From: Pseudevernia furfuracea | Lineage: Eukaryota; Ascomycota; Lecanoromycetes; Lecanorales; Parmeliaceae | NCBI GenBank assembly: GCA_022315425.1 | Contig: JAIUPT010000051.1 | Coordinates: 59,909-123,908, forward strand | Length of the DNA stretch: 64,000 bases | Reading direction: 5' to 3' | Part shown: piece after piece, positions 13,201 to 24,486 of the stretch | Position numbering within the stretch: position 1 is the first letter of the stretch | How the letters are laid out: each line of letters begins with the position of its first letter | The notes under the pieces: generated by a model | The model's database searches: none | What the model saw: only the letters and a program-made list of their open reading frames with translations | Told to the model about the DNA's origin: nothing | Position numbers and translations under genes: made by a program

Positions 13201-16200
13201 TTGGATCCCGGCGTACTGTGTTTCCTCCAATGGCACCAAACGCAGCCGCCGACAAACATCAAACCAGACCCCACACTATGTCAGGGCCTCAGATACAGAC
13301 ACGCACTGCACCCGACCAGGCACCTGCTGCATCAGCCATTGATCTTGAAGGTCAGAACTCTCTACCTATGCAACAAGACCCTGCAGACACAGCGCAAGAT
13401 GCAGCTGACAGCACCACCTCTGATGCACTTGACTCAGAGTCTGACTGGGCAGGCAACGAGCCATTAGATGTGGCTGCTGAGCGTGCCCGTGTGGATGCCC
13501 TGTGGACCAGAAGACATTTTCCAGCCGAAGGGGTTGTGACAGACAGCTACTCACAGCCTGCAATCCTGCTGCACAATCTAAGAAAGGTGAGCGTCCCAGT
13601 ACACAGGATCTGTATATTGTACGTAAGGTCTGGAGACATCAAGGAGATACTGTCATGTGTTGTGATCTGCCTCCTAATCTGCTTAGCTTTTTGGGTTTTC
13701 CAGAGGTCTTTCAAAAGTTTTCTGGAAGAACAGTGGTGTCCCTTCCTTTTCTACATTGTTTTGTCTCAACTGCTCTGCATCATGCATACACACTGCTGCA
13801 TTAACATCTGCATTAGCTGACTTCTCACGACATTGCCTAGTGCAAGGGCAGTGCACCAGGCTTGGTTGTGTAGCTTGATGAATCAATCACCATGTGGAAA
13901 ACACTCACATGCAAATGCTACAGACTCATGCTGCAGCAGTCAGGCGGCTGCAATTGCCTGACCATGTGAGCCATGTGTCATTCCATGCATGTGAGCGAGC
14001 CATGTGTCTGTTCCATGCAGGTGTATAAGGGCAAAGATGGCAATGGCCCTAAGGTTGCAGTGGCAGGGCTGTCCTTGGCCATCAACAGGCAGGAATGCTT
14101 TGGCCTGCTAGGCCCCAATGGAGCTGGCAAGACTACCACCATCAGGGTAAGCTATTCTCTACTAAGCAGTAGACAAAGAGTGACATACTGGGTGGACAAG
14201 ACACTCAGCAAGTCTGCTGCATGGCATTCACCACCATCAGGATAACCATTCTCTGTTGGGTACTAGGCAAAGAAGGCCATACCTGGTGGACAGGACAGTG
14301 TATAAAGCCACAAGCAAGCATTTCTGCATGGCAATATGCACCATCAAGGTAGTCCAGTGTCTGCTAAGTGGTGGACAAAACATGCCATACCTGGTGGACA
14401 GGACCGCATGCAACTCTGCTGCATGGCAGTGCCCTGTCACATCATTCAGCAGTCATAAGGAGGTTTGCAGTGTGATCCTTTAGCCTTGCACCATGTCAGC
14501 ATAAGTATTTGCAGTTTGCATTTAGCAAGACGTGTGGAATCAGTGTCTTCTGTTTTGCATGATCAGTGTTTTCTGTTTTGTTCAGATGATGGAAGGGTTC
14601 ATGGATGCCAGCTCTGGTTCAATTATCATCGAGGGGCACAGCGTGCGCAGCGGCATGGAGGGCATGTCAGGGCTGGTTGGGATCTGCCCTCAGCATGACC
14701 TGCTGTGGGAGAGCCTGACCGGGCGGGAGCACCTCCTCTTCTATGCTCGACTGCATGCCTTGAAGGTACATCACATGCAGCTTGTCATTCCGATAGCTAT
14801 ACACAACAGCATCATCATCATTATGCAGGTTCACATGAAATGCCTGCGCAAGGCTCACATTGACCTTAAACATATCCACAATGTAGAAACACGTTTCTTC
14901 TGTCCCCAGACGTTTCTGAGTTTACATTCCTAGTGTAGGCATGACATCTCTGAATCAAATTTGATGTTTCGGGATTGAGAAGAGGTAAAATGGCGTATGC
15001 AGTACATGACCATGACTGTGGCTTTGGATGAAGTGCAGTCAGACAAGTGGCATGATGTGGGGTGACCATTGTATTGTGATGCAGGGCCAGGAGCTGAGTG
15101 ATGCTGTGACAGAGGGGCTGCGCTCTGTGAATCTGCTGGCAGACAAGGCCGGGGACAAGCTAGTCTCCTCATACAGGTCATCCCTCTGCACCACCTCCCT
15201 GTCACTCTTCCAGCATTGCTGCTGCACTGAACTCAACCCTGTTTGTGTTGTCCTGTCCTGTCCTGTCCTGTCCTGTCCTGTCCTGTCCTGTCCTGTCCTG
15301 TCCTGTCCTGTCCTGTCCGTCCTGTCATGTCCTGTCCTGTCCTGTCCTGTCCTGTCCTGTCCTGTCCTGTCCTGTCCTGTCCTGTCCTGTCCTGTCCTGT
15401 CCTGTCCTGTCCTGTCCTGTCCTGTCCTGTCTGCCTTTTCCTCTTCTTTCTCCCACTGTCTGTTCCTCCTGTTGCTTTGTGAACTGCACACATGAGGCAG
15501 ACAGTACAGAACGGTCAGTCACATGTCTACGGGGGTGCAACAGTACTGACAGTTCAGGACAAGCAGTATAATCCAAATACATTGGAACCTTGATGTATTT
15601 GAATTATACCGCTTGTCCTGAATAGTCAGTACTGTTGCGGTCCTGAACAGTTGTGGCTGACTGTTCTGGAGTTTGTGACCCTTACAAACCTGGTTCTTTT
15701 GGACCCAAACAAACCCAAACTTTGACCCTGAAATGTTGATTCAAACACACCATAAAATTTGAGCCAAACAAATCTGAGACTCCACCTTGTGGGCAGGCCA
15801 AGACTCAATGCTGCCGTCAATTTGCCGCATGCATTGTATGTTGGTCCTGAATGCCTCTTCATCTACATGAGTCACTCAGATCCCATGCCTTCATGTGCAT
15901 GGCATAGTTGCACACCTAGCAGTGACGAGATCGCGTTGTTTGGTAGTACATCCTGGTCAGCGAATGCCTGCTTATCCAATGTTGACATTTGATCTATTAC
16001 GGCACACATCAACATTGGTAGCAGGGCGCCTGTGATTTAGTCACAAGCATTGTACAGCATGGTTTGTGCATATGCCCATAGTACAAACAATGGTAATGTG
16101 GTACAGTGGGGGAATGAAGCGGCGGCTGAGCGTGGCGGTAGCCCTGATAGGCCAGCCGAAAGTGGTCTACCTGGATGAAGCCCTCTACAGGTCAGATCTG

Positions 16201-17353
16201 TGATGTTTAATTCTCACGTCTTTAAAATAAACTAAATCTCAGTGTTTGCATGATCTCACATCAGGCCAGGACTGTCATATCAGACAGGGAATACATACAC
16301 AGGGACAGTATGTTTGTGCCACTAGTTTGTATGCTAGGTGAACTGGCCATTTTGTGCCACTCTTGTATCCTCCTCTGCAAGCACACCTATGTGACATTAG
16401 CAGACAAATGCCTGTGTCAATTTGCTCACATTGTGCACAAGCTGTTTTGTCCAAGTCCTGACTGTAGTCATCAAGCCATAGCGCACTTCAATATTTCTCA
16501 AGAACATGCTGAGATACATGCCCTGTCGGCCAAGAGGCATGCGCAAGTGTATGGACATGTGCGTGGTGAACACAGGCTTAGACCCATCTTCAAGGCGGCT
16601 GCTATGGGATGTGATCAGGAGTGCAAAGCAGACAGCAGCTGTGGTGCTGACAACCCACAGTATGGAGGAGGCTGAAGCTCTATGTAACCGCATTGGTATC
16701 TTTGTTGGAGGCATGCTTTCCTGTATTGGGAATCCTCAGGTAAGCACAGCATTTGGTTGAGTCCAGACTCATGCTGGCAGCATGGTAGTCCGTGAGCAGC
16801 TCAGCACACAATTGACAAATTCTTTGTGCTTTACAGCTGACTGTAATGCTATCTGTTCTGTACTTCATACAGGCTTGGCAGCCGGGACAAGTGGCCTAGC
16901 TCAGCAATTTGTATGCACCTAGAAACAACTTGGCAAATGTCATTGTCTGCCTGAGTTTCATAGGCGTGTTACACATGTTGCTCAGGTTGTGCTGTGATGC
17001 TTGTACTGGTACCTTGACAGCTTGTGATTGCCATAATGCAGGAGCTGACAGCACGATATGGAGACTACTTGTCCTTCAGTCTATCTGTGCCACCCAAACA
17101 AGCAGAAGCAGCATTTGAAGCCATTGCAATGTATGTGCATGGTGCTCACCTGGTCCACTCACTGGGCGGAACACTCAAGATGGAGCTGCCAAGTGCAAGC
17201 GTAGACATTGGGCAGCTGTTTGAATATATGGACAAGTTGAAGAGAGGCGGCAGGTTGCAAGTGCGGGATTGGGGGGTCAGTCATGCAACTCTAGAGGAGG
17301 TTTTCATCCGCATCACTAGAGATGCTGGTGTCAGGCTTACAGCTTTCACTTAA
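6384..17353 (+). CDS. ABCA: ABCA-family half-size ABC transporter, 5' end missing
   Basis: This is a membrane ATPase of the ABCA family, whose members commonly move lipids or related substrates. Eighteen exons fit: 6384-6544, 6811-6890, 7243-7498, 7858-8073, 8437-8591, 9049-9227, 9654-9825, 10275-10480, 10783-10906, 11350-11566, 12113-12276, 12725-13586, 14021-14146, 14586-14765, 15085-15176, 16107-16190, 16576-16739 and 17042-17353, about 1,250 residues. The order is: first membrane segment, luminal CGCKC and PPIWPALLQLP regions, ABC2-type membrane block (LLGPLFFEW to 12276), linker, then the ATPase. The ATPase shows Walker A GPNGAGKTT, Q-loop CPQHDLLWE, signature SGGMKRRLS, Walker B VVYLDE and H-loop LTTHSMEEAE. 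One membrane domain plus one ATPase matches plant half-size ABCA proteins. Three single-base frame breaks occur: T-run 6432-6436, somewhere in 12725-13586, and an extra A at 16177-16180. The first exon was not found. Confidence 0.9.
7709..7801. repeat. CA/CACG dinucleotide repeat in ABCA intron
   Basis: An ACGC-rich tract runs into a pure CA tract between exons 7243-7498 and 7858-8073. Open frames across it are repeat artefacts. Confidence 0.95.
8371..8418. repeat. 14-bp minisatellite next to an ABCA splice acceptor
   Basis: The unit CATGTGCCTGAATG is repeated about three and a half times just before the acceptor of exon 8437-8591. Confidence 0.85.
9277..9385. repeat. Heptamer repeat (TCATGCC)n in ABCA intron
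   Basis: About 15 imperfect copies of TCATGCC, with variants such as TCACGCC and TCAAGCC, lie in the intron between exons 9049-9227 and 9654-9825. Confidence 0.9.
10041..10203. repeat. C-rich hexamer tracts (CCCCCT)n then (CCCTCA)n in ABCA intron
   Basis: A pyrimidine-only CCCCCT tract is followed by a CCCTCA tract. All C lies on the plus strand, so the minus strand is strongly G-rich. The tract sits in the intron before exon 10275-10480. Confidence 0.95.
12247..12465. repeat. 111-bp tandem duplication covering an exon end and splice donor
   Basis: Two copies, offset by 111 bp, each contain the exon tail CCAATGCCTGG, GGATCAG and a GT donor followed by similar intron sequence. The first copy supplies the donor at 12276 used in the ABCA model; the second carries a decoy donor at about 12,388. 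Confidence 0.9.
13967..14024. repeat. Tandem duplication at the Walker A exon acceptor
   Basis: GAGCCATGTGTC followed by TTCCATGCA occurs twice in a row; the second copy ends in the AG acceptor at 14020. Confidence 0.8.
14136..14440. repeat. Three diverged tandem copies (about 100 bp) of the Walker A exon end and donor
   Basis: The first copy holds ACCACCATCAGG plus the donor GTAAGC. Copies from about 14,231 and 14,340 begin with the same exon tail and continue with the same GGTGGACA and CTGCATGGCA words. Only the first keeps a good donor. Confidence 0.8.
15250..15430. repeat. Pentanucleotide repeat (CCTGT)n in ABCA intron
   Basis: About 36 nearly perfect units with one interruption near 15,317. 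It lies after exon 15085-15176. Open frames of 79 to 155 codons on both strands come from the repeat and are not genes. Confidence 0.97.
15507..15670. repeat. Hairpin-type inverted repeat (MITE-like) in ABCA intron
   Basis: The segment 15507-15581 folds back on 15593-15670 with a few mismatches. It contains CAACAGTACTGAC and its complement, and TCAGGACAAGC and its complement. The loop is about 11 nt. I see no clear target-site duplication. Confidence 0.8.
15671..16106. other. ABCA intron sequence
   Basis: No exon or repeat recognised. The intron ends at the acceptor before the ABC signature exon at 16107. Confidence 0.5.
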
Positions 17354-17857
17354 CAGTGTCGTCATAATGCTTGTATCTCAGCAGGCTACAGCAGTCAGCA
17401 GTACAGTCACAAATTTACATTTTGCTATCATTGGGCTGCTTTGGAAGCACCAAGTATGCAACTTTGCCACTATGCTGGAAAAACCTAGACGCATGCGCAT
17501 CAGCTGCTTTGCTGGAAGTGCCAGATGCAAGTTGTCTGGCCAATGAGGCCTCCAACACTTGCAACGCTGCCAGCTGGCAGCAGCTTTCAAATTGAATGAC
17601 AGATTGCCCCAAGGCCACAACACGTCTTTCCGTCAGCTGCGGCCAGCTTCACATGCTGGTGAAGATCATGGCAGCTCATGAAAGCTTCCAACTCAACATC
17701 GTTGCGGTGCTGGCTGCTCGCAGCTTCGGCCAAGCAAACTGCAGCGGTACAAAAGCGCATTCGCCTGCGATCTAATTCCTTCGCCTGCAGGTTCTGATCT
17801 CAGCAGCCACCTGCTCTCTCAACCCAAACGTCGCGGCAGCACATCGGCACCGTCATC
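17354..17857. other. Intergenic, ABCA 3' region and promoter of the next gene
   Basis: It follows the ABCA stop codon and precedes the start codon of the secreted protein gene. No further coding signal is visible. Confidence 0.5.
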
Positions 17858-18438
17858 ATGAACACCCGTACCGCTTGCACAGTGGTTGGCGTCCTGGCCA
17901 TCATTCTTTGCACGACAGGTACGCAGACTTGCATCTTCACCACAGGCTGAGGATGTTCTATGTCAGGTTCTATGTCTCCCAATGCACCCGATGAGATCAG
18001 AAAGCCTGATCACGATCAAAAGCTCAGAGTTTACAAGAAACACCTGCCATTACGCGTTTCGCACTTTTGTAGCAGTTGCTTGCTGCTGCAGGCGCGCAAG
18101 CAGAGCCAACTTGCACTACCACGAACGGCAGCCCACTGACTTCTGACTGCAATGCTGTGGCTGCCTACTTGCAAAAACTGCCCAGCTCCCAGATGTGCCA
18201 GCCAAACTCGAACGAGGTGGGGGATTGCACTCCAATGTGGACCGTTGGCACCTGCGTGGCGTCCGTCTGTGGTGGTATGGGCAACAGCATCGCTTGTTCT
18301 GATGCGGCTGCGGACGTAAGCACACTTGCCGTCACTTGTGCCTCGGGAGGCACTGGTACCCTGGAGAGCACCACCGCAGCGGGCTCCCTGATTCCATACG
18401 GCAACGGCAATTTGCAGATTAGCATTAGTCACTCTTAA
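17858..18438 (+). CDS. Small secreted cysteine-rich protein, two exons
   Basis: Exons 17858-17918 and 18092-18438 join in phase through a GT-AG intron to give 135 residues. The N-terminus is a textbook signal peptide: MNTRTACTVVGVLAIILC, then a cleavable AQA just after the intron, so cleavage before EPTC is likely. The mature part has eight cysteines, an even number that suits four disulfides, and is otherwise Ser/Thr/Gly-rich and small. I do not recognise the family. It is probably exported to the wall or the surroundings, but that is inference. Codon use is more G/C-ending than in the ABCA exons. The start is the only ATG in frame with the signal sequence. Confidence 0.75.
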
Positions 18439-18842
18439 GGTTGGGGCTTCATCAGAGTTCATAGGTGTGAGCAAAACAAGTCTTGATCGAGAACTTCATG
18501 AACGAGCAGTTTGATGAGTAAGGTGCTTTACTTTGAATTGCTTTAGGGCAAGCGAGCAAGTTGTAGCACAGCTCTTGCACATGTGTACAGTTAGCTAATA
18601 CAGGCAATGCACCGGCAAAAGAAAAGGCACTACGTGAAAGCATGGACCTGTAGGTACCTGTAGGTAATTGTGTAGAAACAATACTCTTGCTGGCCTTGTT
18701 GATTTGACAAAAATAGCTCTGCGCGCAGGCTCATAATGCCATAGAGGCATGCGACAATTCTGCAGATTATACAGATTAGAGTACTACTGGTAGCTGCACT
18801 TACATTGAATGACTGCACAATGTGTCATGCATGCACCTGCTA
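18439..18842. other. 3' region of the secreted protein gene
   Basis: No coding signal recognised. It ends at the TA dinucleotide (18841-18842) that flanks the MITE. Confidence 0.5.
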
Positions 18843-19406
18843 CAGTAAGTTCTCGATATAACGACGCTCAATATAGTCACAATCGCGAAGTAACGACAAA
18901 AAGTCTGGGGACGGTTTTTCTGCACTGCAAATCCCTTCACTGTCATAGCAACGACGCCCAAAGTAACGACATTTTTATTTGACCTACCTTAGTGGAATTG
19001 TTGTTACAGCGTAAAGAGACTATGGCATTTGCGCTGCGCAGGCGTTCTTTGCGTGCCGTAACACCCTCAGTCAGTGCGCATTACCGCAATATACCCTAGC
19101 CGTTAATGTGTGCTATAATAGCGCGCAAAAGAGTGTCAACTGAACGAATCTGATCGCAGACAGATCTGTGAGCTGTACAAGGCTTAACAACTTTGTATAC
19201 ACCAAACGCCCCTGATGTTGGCAGAGTTCATCTTACCAAAACAAGCATGCTGACATAGCTTTCATGTCATTTGACCCAATGTTGCTGGACTTATTGCTCT
19301 ATAGTGACATTTTAGTGGCAGATGTTGTGATATTAATCTAACAACATCTCGAAGTAATGACAATTTGCTTGGGGACAAGTGCAGTCGTTATATCGAGAAC
19401 TTACTG
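18843..19406. mobile_element. Non-autonomous pogo/Tc1-mariner-type MITE, 564 bp
   Basis: The first 23 bases (18843-18865) are the exact reverse complement of the last 23 (19384-19406). The ends begin CAGTAAGTTCTCGATATAAC. A TA dinucleotide flanks each end (18841-18842 and 19407-19408), as expected for this superfamily's TA target duplication. The CTCGATATAACG motif is typical of pogo/Tigger-like termini. There is no transposase frame inside, so it would need an enzyme supplied from elsewhere. Confidence 0.88.
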
Positions 19407-19675
19407 TAGAATGCAGGTTTCACTCACTCGGAACGAGGTCTGCTAGTTTGCATGTAACACAGCTTATTGCATGATTTCAACCCGGGTGACCTGGATGGCT
19501 GTCAAAAGCATCAGGCATGCTTGATGTGCAACTTTGGAACTGCGTTCGAAACATTCAAAAATTTGTGCGAGTCATCTCTGCGTGAGAGCCATGCTAGTGT
19601 TCTCTGTATCATTCCAGTTATAAATCCATTCAACCATTCACAACTCCTGTCACCCTTTAGTAAGCCTGCTGTCAC

Positions 19676-20254
19676 GTGTACGGTGCTGGCTGGTTCAAAT
19701 CGAAGCCAGCAGCTGACCATGAAGCCCGTCAAGATCAGCTCCTGTTTCTAAGCTGGCTTTGTCTTGCCCAATTCGACTTCACAGCAATGCCGTTTCCTCC
19801 GTGCTTTCTTACCAAGTGCAAAGCCTATTCAGAATGTCAGAAGTGTAGGAAGACACTAAAGTCTACCCGTGGAGAACGCTCGCATCTTCAGCAATGTTGC
19901 TTCAATGATTTCGACCAAGGCAACCGGTTGACCGGGCAGGAGAATGTTGCCCCAGATTCTTGTAGTCCAGGCTCGCAGCGATCACACAGTCAGTGTGCAG
20001 CGTCTGTTGCGTCTAACTCGTGCGTTGGGGCAGCACCATCTGTCCAGCAAGGCCGGAGTCCAGACGCTGTATTGCAGCTCGAGGTCACTGGAGGACATGT
20101 AAGCATATCGGGACTGCAGCTGCAAAGCTGTGACAGACATAATCTCATGCTTCACTCAGTCAACACCGCCTTGTTGCACCTGCTCATCAGAGTGTTGTTG
20201 CTGGGTTACATAGCCAGTCGGCATTCAGGTTTCCAACTGAAGATAGATGCTTGA
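19676..20254 (+). CDS. Uncertain open frame with Cys-X2-Cys pairs
   Basis: A 192-codon frame contains a cysteine-rich stretch (ECQKCRKTLKSTRGE, then HLQQCC) that might be a zinc-binding exon, followed by a Ser/Gln-rich segment. I recognise no family, and no exon junctions were confirmed. It may be a gene remnant or chance. Confidence 0.22.
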   Translation: MYGAGWFKSKPAADHEARQDQLLFLSWLCLAQFDFTAMPFPPCFLTKCKAYSECQKCRKTLKSTRGERSHLQQCCFNDFDQGNRLTGQENVAPDSCSPGSQRSHSQCAASVASNSCVGAAPSVQQGRSPDAVLQLEVTGGHVSISGLQLQSCDRHNLMLHSVNTALLHLLIRVLLLGYIASRHSGFQLKIDA

Positions 20255-21282
20255 TTCATGCATACATGCATGTAAAGCAGCCTTTTGAATGGGAGTCTAC
20301 AAGTGCAACTATGCTGTTACAGGGTAGTATAATGATCACCCCTGCCCCATTCCGCTTCATTGCAGTTGTGACAAGAGAGGCCACTTTTGAGGAGCTGGAT
20401 TGTCTGTTGTGCTGCATCTGGTTTGAGTGCTGTGGGCATTTGAGCTCTTTCAAGGTGCAGCTGCAGTCCTGCCGGGTGGCATACTCACCATCCTGTACAT
20501 CACGTCTCCGTCTCCTGGCTTGTCTCTTTGCTTGCTGCCAAAGGCTTCTTCACCACCACAGCTGCCTGTTGATAGCGAAACTTCTGAGTGTACCCATTTG
20601 CAGATGTTGAGGCTCACAGCAGGCTTTCCAAGGCTGTTATGATGCAACTTGCACAAAAGACACACCGCTTTGATGTCAGCACTGTGGTGTTGCTAATACT
20701 GACATGCAATCTCTCAAATGACATCAATAGTTGGGGATGATCCGATGCCAAACAAGCATCCTGACAAGCTGGTCCAGCAGTCACAAGAGAGAGACTGACA
20801 TCGGGAGCAGCACGACTTTCTGAGGCCTACCAGAACTCCTCTGTACAAGGTGCACATGGTCAGGTGAGGCCTTGGACCCGATGACCAGAGTCATCATCAC
20901 TGATTAGTTATGCTGAAAGCTGTTTATGTGTGGTGTCTCTGGGCATCTGAAAGTCCCTCCTGCTGGTGTTGCTGGCCAATGCATAATTGAGAGTCTGTTG
21001 AGCAAGCACAGTGCCATCAGACTGTTGAATGTCACTCTGACTCAGGCCAACAGCAGGTCACCCTTGCAAGGATGAGAAGATGCTCTGCATCCTCCAAATA
21101 TGTCACTCGTTTATGTGTTTGGGCGCACAAGTGTCAGCCTGCTGTACTGGCATGTGTGTTTCATGAGCAGTCTGCACCGCAACTTAGAATAAATAGAACA
21201 GTGTCAACAATCAGGTTTATGGCGCACTGACAGCTCACATGCAAATCCAGAAGCTGTGTCCACATCAGCATGGATATGCTGT
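20255..21282. other. No convincing gene
   Basis: Only short frames are present. From somewhere at or before 21,411 this sequence becomes the outer end of the palindrome; the true outer boundary cannot be seen because the matching right arm leaves the window. Confidence 0.4.
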
Positions 21283-23790
21283 CAAAGTGAAGAAACAGTG
21301 GCCATGCACAGGTGTCCACCCAGTCACAAGGACCCTGTCATGGAGCAGCTTGATGAAGAGAACCATCATGACATCCATGATGAGTGGCTGGGGAGACCTG
21401 AAGTCAGGCAGCAGATGCGCGAGGTGTGCCTTTCTTTGGATGACAAATGCTTTTGTGTGCATGTTGCAGACCTGCTGACACATGCTGGCTGTAAATGCAT
21501 GCACACTGCTGCTTTGCACAACCAGATCAACTCACTGCCAGCAGGCTGCATCATGACATGAGGCTGTTGCACATGCACAGATTATACGCTTTTCTCGCAA
21601 GTAGCCACTGTCCCATGATAGAGCATATCGCAAGTCTGTTGGGCAGTACAATGGCTGCCACATGTGTCTGACTGCAAGACTGTAAGAAGGAGACAATGCA
21701 GCTTGAGTTAAATCAGTGCAAGCTTGGTGAATTGATGCTCTGCTGATGATGCAGGTGAGACGCTTGAGAGCGGAAAATGGTGAGTATGGCTCAGATCCTT
21801 ACTCTGAGTCAAGACTCAGAGCTACGCTACTCAGGACAATGGGCTGAGCAAGAAGCTGCGGCTGAGCCTGGCAGACAGAAGCCAGATCCTAGCTCCAGAT
21901 TGGTAGACTGGCTGACGCTGCCTGGGCAGGTTGTGGGTTATGGCTACAATGGTCATGACATCGGCTCTGATGCTGAGATCAAGGCAAGCACTTTGCAGGG
22001 CATGCAAATGCTTATTCTACTGAGTCTAATTCTACATGCTTTTCAAAGTTTATGTCAAACAGTCCAGCATGGTCACCTCACCTCACACTGACCTTTGCTT
22101 GAAGCTATGTATCCAGCCTATGCAGTACATGTGCTTGTGCAATTGCACATGCACAGCAAACTCAATTTCTCTCCCATGCATGGCCTGTCTTGACATCCCC
22201 ATAACAAGCAAGAGCCTGAGCAGGCAAAAGGCGACTTCAGGTGTGTGAGTGGCACAATCTGAATGATGATGTAAGGTCTCGCTTGGGCAAGAAAAGTGTG
22301 ATGGTCCTGGCACGTAATCAACAGCCCAAGCCTGAGTGTGTGCGCTGCTCTCAGCCCAGCGAAGCAGCCTACTTCAGATATTACCCCGAATTTTGGTGCG
22401 CCCAGTGCCATGCATGTCATCTGCATGTCATGAAGCTGGCTCTTTGTGCACACTACAGCTGCTGCTGGCCTTAAAAAGTGTTGTATCATGTTCGACCTGC
22501 TTTACAACATTGGATTACCTTCAAGACAAAAACGACTGACATACAGGCAGGACACAGCTCAGTCTAGCCGAGCTGCCCTTGGTGATAGGCTCATTGGAAT
22601 GCTTGGCAACCAAGTGGGCATATACAGCTATGAATGCTATTGCATGTGGCTTTCACGCAGCACAAAGCCTTGCCTGTTGATCGACAGACTCTTCAAAAGT
22701 GCATCAGCTGTTCAACCACGCTGCATTGTGATGCAGAACCGCCAGACTTCTTTTGTCACGAGTGCATGAAGGTGAGGCGGCCAGCATTTGAAAGGCAGCT
22801 GGATGAGCACGGTCATCCTATAGCAGACAGTGATGCAGAAGCTGAGCCAGCAGCTGATGATGAAGAAGAGATTGACGAGAATTACTGGTTGAGGGAGGAT
22901 GCTGATGAACGGGCATACAATAAAGCAGTGGCTCTTGACAACACCCCTCAGTTGGGTCAGTGTGGGGTCTGGGCCAGCCCAACCATTCTTGCTATGATTA
23001 TACAAATGGACATGTCTCTGAAAGGTCATGTGGCGTTGGTGAGAATCAGCTTGTTCACATAGTCTGCATCAGAACAGGTTGGGAAGCAAATAGGGTATTT
23101 TCGGCAGAGCTTTGTGTGGACCAAAGTTGACTGAAGTGATGCAAGTCAACATACAAAGCATCTTGCATCAATTGTGGTCCGAACACTAGTCACTACATAC
23201 ATGAAAGCAGATAGCCTGACAAGCCGCAGCACTCAGAGAGCATGTACTGAATAGCAAGCCTGTAGAGGCACTGTCGTTGTGCTTGCTCTTGCAATGACCC
23301 ATGCTACAGTGTGCTTGCACACCTTTGGCACAAGTATGAAAGGTACTGCACAAGGGAGCTATTATTCTGTGTTGTTCTGTTGCTGACGATTGTATACTCT
23401 GATGGTTGTATTGTCTGCGAAGCAGTCTGACATGCACGTCTGGTTACACAGCTTACAAAACCTACAACTGCCAGTCAGACTAGACTATGCCTGACATCAG
23501 CATGACATGACAAGCTTGCAAATCATGACGATGGTCACTGCGTGACTTCAGTGCAAAGGCTCTGCTCAATAATGATTCATCAGCTGTGTCTTCAGGGTAC
23601 GGCCATGGGGTGCACTTTGTGTTTGACGCTTTCGAAAAGGTGTTAAAGGCTGAACAAGACGTAGCTTTTCCTGCTGTGCCAGACATCACATGCGCCATGA
23701 ACTGGCATTGCAACTGTTGCAATGCAACAGCTGTACAGTGTGAAACTTTGTGTGCTACCTTGTCAGTGTTGACTGTTCATGTTTGTGAGT
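21283..23790 (+). pseudogene. Broken cysteine-rich gene, exon fragments (left arm)
   Basis: Several exon-like pieces share one direction. About 21,330-21,450 reads EQLDEENHHDIHDEWLGRP. About 21,760-21,990 is acidic and includes GYGYNGHDIGSDAEIK. About 22,300-22,430 has paired cysteines. About 22,670-22,935 contains CISCSTTLHC and FFCHEC, a possible zinc finger, followed by a very acidic tail. About 23,541-23,790 includes HFVFDAFEKVLKAEQD. Frames change between pieces and stops occur even where both palindrome arms agree, so I treat it as degenerate or unresolved. The family is not recognised. The transposon inserted just downstream (23875) may have cut off its 3' end. Confidence 0.35.
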
Positions 23791-23866
23791 GTTAACTGTC
23801 ACTATCATGCACATGAGATTGCACGTTTCCACAAGGCGTTTGGTAAGTGCTGGCCTGCAGTGGCTT

Positions 23867-23874
23867 CATATGTG
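23867..23874. repeat. 8-bp target-site duplication, left copy
   Basis: CATATGTG directly precedes the transposon end and is repeated exactly at 33418-33425. Confidence 0.9.
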
Positions 23875-23894
23875 CAGGGTACGCAGCGATATTA
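23875..23894 (+). repeat. Transposon terminal inverted repeat, left
   Basis: A 20-bp perfect partner of 33398-33417. Confidence 0.9.
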
Positions 23895-24126
23895 TTTGCC
23901 CTCGTGCGAAAATGATTACTAATTGTGCGATACTGCGATATCCCTACGTTATTGATCCGTTGAGGCGTTTTTGATCAGAAAATTTTAAAGTGCTTATTTG
24001 AGCTGTACGCAGCAAGTGAGCAACTTTCCAGGTGAGACCCAGAAAAAGTAATTAAATCGTCTGGAATAGCTGTGACTTCAAACATGTACAGCTGTTATAT
24101 GTTTAAGAGCATTAGGCTAACATACT

Positions 24127-24486
24127 TTGTCAAAATCGTGCCAGCAAGGATCAGGCGGCTTGCCTACCGCTCCAGAATCAGATGGGCTGTTGCTCACGTC
24201 ACTTTCAGACGTCTACATCGCCCATCATCTGGCTGGGAGAACGCTGTGCGATATTGTGATATGCGTTATGGGGGGCCCAGCCACGCGTGAAGACGTGGTG
24301 GACTACGTGCCGAGCGCACGTGCGACCAGAGGCGGTTGGAGGCCCGGCGCCCGCCGACCGCCCGGGGCGACCGCCCCAGTAGCTTCCGAGCCAAGCAAGC
24401 GGTCGCGGCAGAAGCCGAGAGGGACCGAGAGGGAGCAGAGCAGAGCAGCCGATGCTGACGGGCTTGCGAGCGACTGTCAAGCGTGA
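24127..24486 (+). CDS. Possible small accessory frame inside the transposon
   Basis: A 119-codon frame covers the unusually GC-rich stretch 24,290-24,480 and ends in a basic and acidic Arg/Glu/Ser-rich tail. The right-arm copy changes frame in the middle, so one arm carries an indel. I do not recognise it, and a GC-rich regulatory region is equally possible. Confidence 0.25.
   Translation: MSKSCQQGSGGLPTAPESDGLLLTSLSDVYIAHHLAGRTLCDIVICVMGGPATREDVVDYVPSARATRGGWRPGARRPPGATAPVASEPSKRSRQKPRGTEREQSRAADADGLASDCQA

Noticed and set aside
15039..15582. Long frames on both strands (up to 155 codons)
   Set aside because: They consist of the translated CCTGT repeat in an ABCA intron.
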